Shown: in pieces, positions 63,549 through 64,000 of the stretch
Numbering within the stretch: position 1 is the first letter of the stretch
Layout of the letters: each line of letters starts with the position of its first letter
Position numbers and translations under genes: made by a program
Assembly: GCA_027019165.1 (NCBI GenBank)
Contig: JALUXC010000003.1
Location: forward strand, 310,001-374,000
Direction of reading: 5' to 3'
DNA from: Pseudophaeobacter sp.
GTDB taxonomy: Bacteria; Pseudomonadota; Alphaproteobacteria; Rhodobacterales; Rhodobacteraceae
Length of the DNA: 64,000 nucleotides
The notes under the pieces: generated by a model
What the model saw: the letters and a program-made list of their open reading frames with translations, nothing else
What the model was told of the DNA's origin: nothing
Database searches by the model: none

Positions 63549-63955
63549 CAATCTTTGGGCTTCAAATACACGTCGATTGGGTGAGCGTCGGCCAGTGTAG
63601 GAGGTGTTTCCCCTTGGAGGCCTTCTTAGGGCTTGCCACGGCTCCTTTGCGGGTTTGACCGGTGACGAAATGGCGACACAACACAAGCGTGTGATTGTCG
63701 CGGCCGGGCATGTCAGCCATGGGGCGGCGTATCGTTTCACAAATTCCCTCAGGCGTGTCTGGTTGGATTGGCGTGACTTTTCGATTGAGCCCCGACTCTC
63801 AGAGGCAGGCGGCTCCGGGGGTGAACCGGGGTTGAAACACTTGGCGCTTGGGGATATACGCCCCCGGTGGCTTTGGGCCACAGAATCAAAACCAAGAAAT
63901 GCCGAGTCTGCCTCATCACGCTTCGCGGGGCACGTCCGGCTTTAGGAGAAGCGAT
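63549..63955. promoter_or_regulatory. rplO upstream region
   Basis: 407 nt. An ORF of 113 codons at 63604-63945 has no recognisable protein features and I do not call it. The region contains the rplO promoter (63832-63860) and a ~95-nt leader with a small TGGC-TTTGG-GCCA hairpin. Confidence 0.5.
63832..63860 (+). promoter_or_regulatory. Putative rplO promoter
   Basis: TTGAAA (63832-63837), 17-nt spacer, TATACG (63855-63860); the -10 is identical to that of the str operon promoter. Confidence 0.65.
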
Positions 63956-64000
63956 ATGAAACTCAATGAACTGCGCGACAATCCTGGCGCCGCAAAGAAA
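63956..64000 (+). CDS. rplO: 50S ribosomal protein L15, N-terminal fragment
   Basis: Only 15 codons are visible (MKLNELRDNPGAAKK), matching the N-terminus of L15 (uL15). TAGGAGAAGC lies just upstream. The remainder, and presumably secY and adk, lie beyond the right edge. L15 normally follows L30 directly, which supports the call. Confidence 0.9.
   Translation, partial: MKLNELRDNPGAAKK

Noticed and set aside
63604-63945. 113-codon frame upstream of rplO.
   Set aside because: It spans the rplO promoter and leader, has no protein features and no clear ribosome site.

Overview
The window reads as a chromosomal core segment of a marine-type alphaproteobacterium of the order Rhodobacterales (Roseobacter group, close to Ruegeria, Phaeobacter or Tritonibacter). 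The evidence is the pckA / chvI-chvG / short hprK / rapZ / EIIA-Man / ptsH order, the GC-rich coding sequence, a hairpin leader in front of rpoB of the kind described for Rhodobacterales, proteins of Roseobacter-typical families (DUF6473, DUF1127, HIG1-like twin-membrane protein) and the alphaproteobacterial ETF and ParC sequences. No rRNA, CRISPR array, phage or recognisable transposase is present; the only tRNA is tRNA-Trp(CCA).

Layout. 1-6511: divergent pckA (cut by the window edge) and an envelope-stress / carbon-control operon (chvI, chvG, hprK, rapZ, EIIA-Man, HPr, an acyltransferase). 6512-13066: mostly reverse-strand metabolism (3-hydroxybutyryl-CoA dehydrogenase, etfBA, PduO-type cobalamin adenosyltransferase, small membrane protein, SDR, SH3b protein), with a large imperfect palindrome between convergent genes at about 6556-6727. 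13319-16310: parC and a lipoprotein. 16475-17776: first tuf copy with a three-hairpin 3' UTR. 18127-24978: small lipoprotein, DUF374 acyltransferase, tRNA-Trp, a GT41/TPR glycosyltransferase, GSCFA and GDSH-motif proteins, then secE-nusG. 25115-27331: two secreted proteins of unknown function. 27660-38868: rplKA, rplJL, rpoBC. 39030-41537: an EamA transporter and two tandem rhamnosyltransferase-like genes. 41931-46292: rpsL-rpsG-fusA-tuf (second tuf copy). 46450-47364: acyltransferase-3 protein. 47544-61183: S10 and spc ribosomal protein operons, split three times by accessory genes. 61300-63548: TPR-sulfotransferase and a DUF1127 protein. 63956-64000: start of rplO.

The main theme is that the normally compact secE-nusG / rplKAJL / rpoBC / str / S10 / spc supercluster is broken at seven junctions by accessory genes. 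At most breaks the upstream segment ends in an intrinsic terminator and the downstream segment has a good sigma-70-type promoter (17-nt spacing) that I could locate by eye. The inserted genes lean towards glycan and surface chemistry (GT41 transferase, GSCFA, two rhamnosyltransferases, two sulfotransferases, acyltransferases), plus one low-GC two-gene cassette of unknown function between rplW and rplB (49836-51181), which I regard as the best candidate for an undescribed system.

The two tuf genes look identical across the coding region and about 120 nt of 3' UTR; the first copy is also followed, 0.8 kb downstream, by a copy of the rpsJ promoter/leader that normally follows the second. All functional statements come from motif reading, not database searches.
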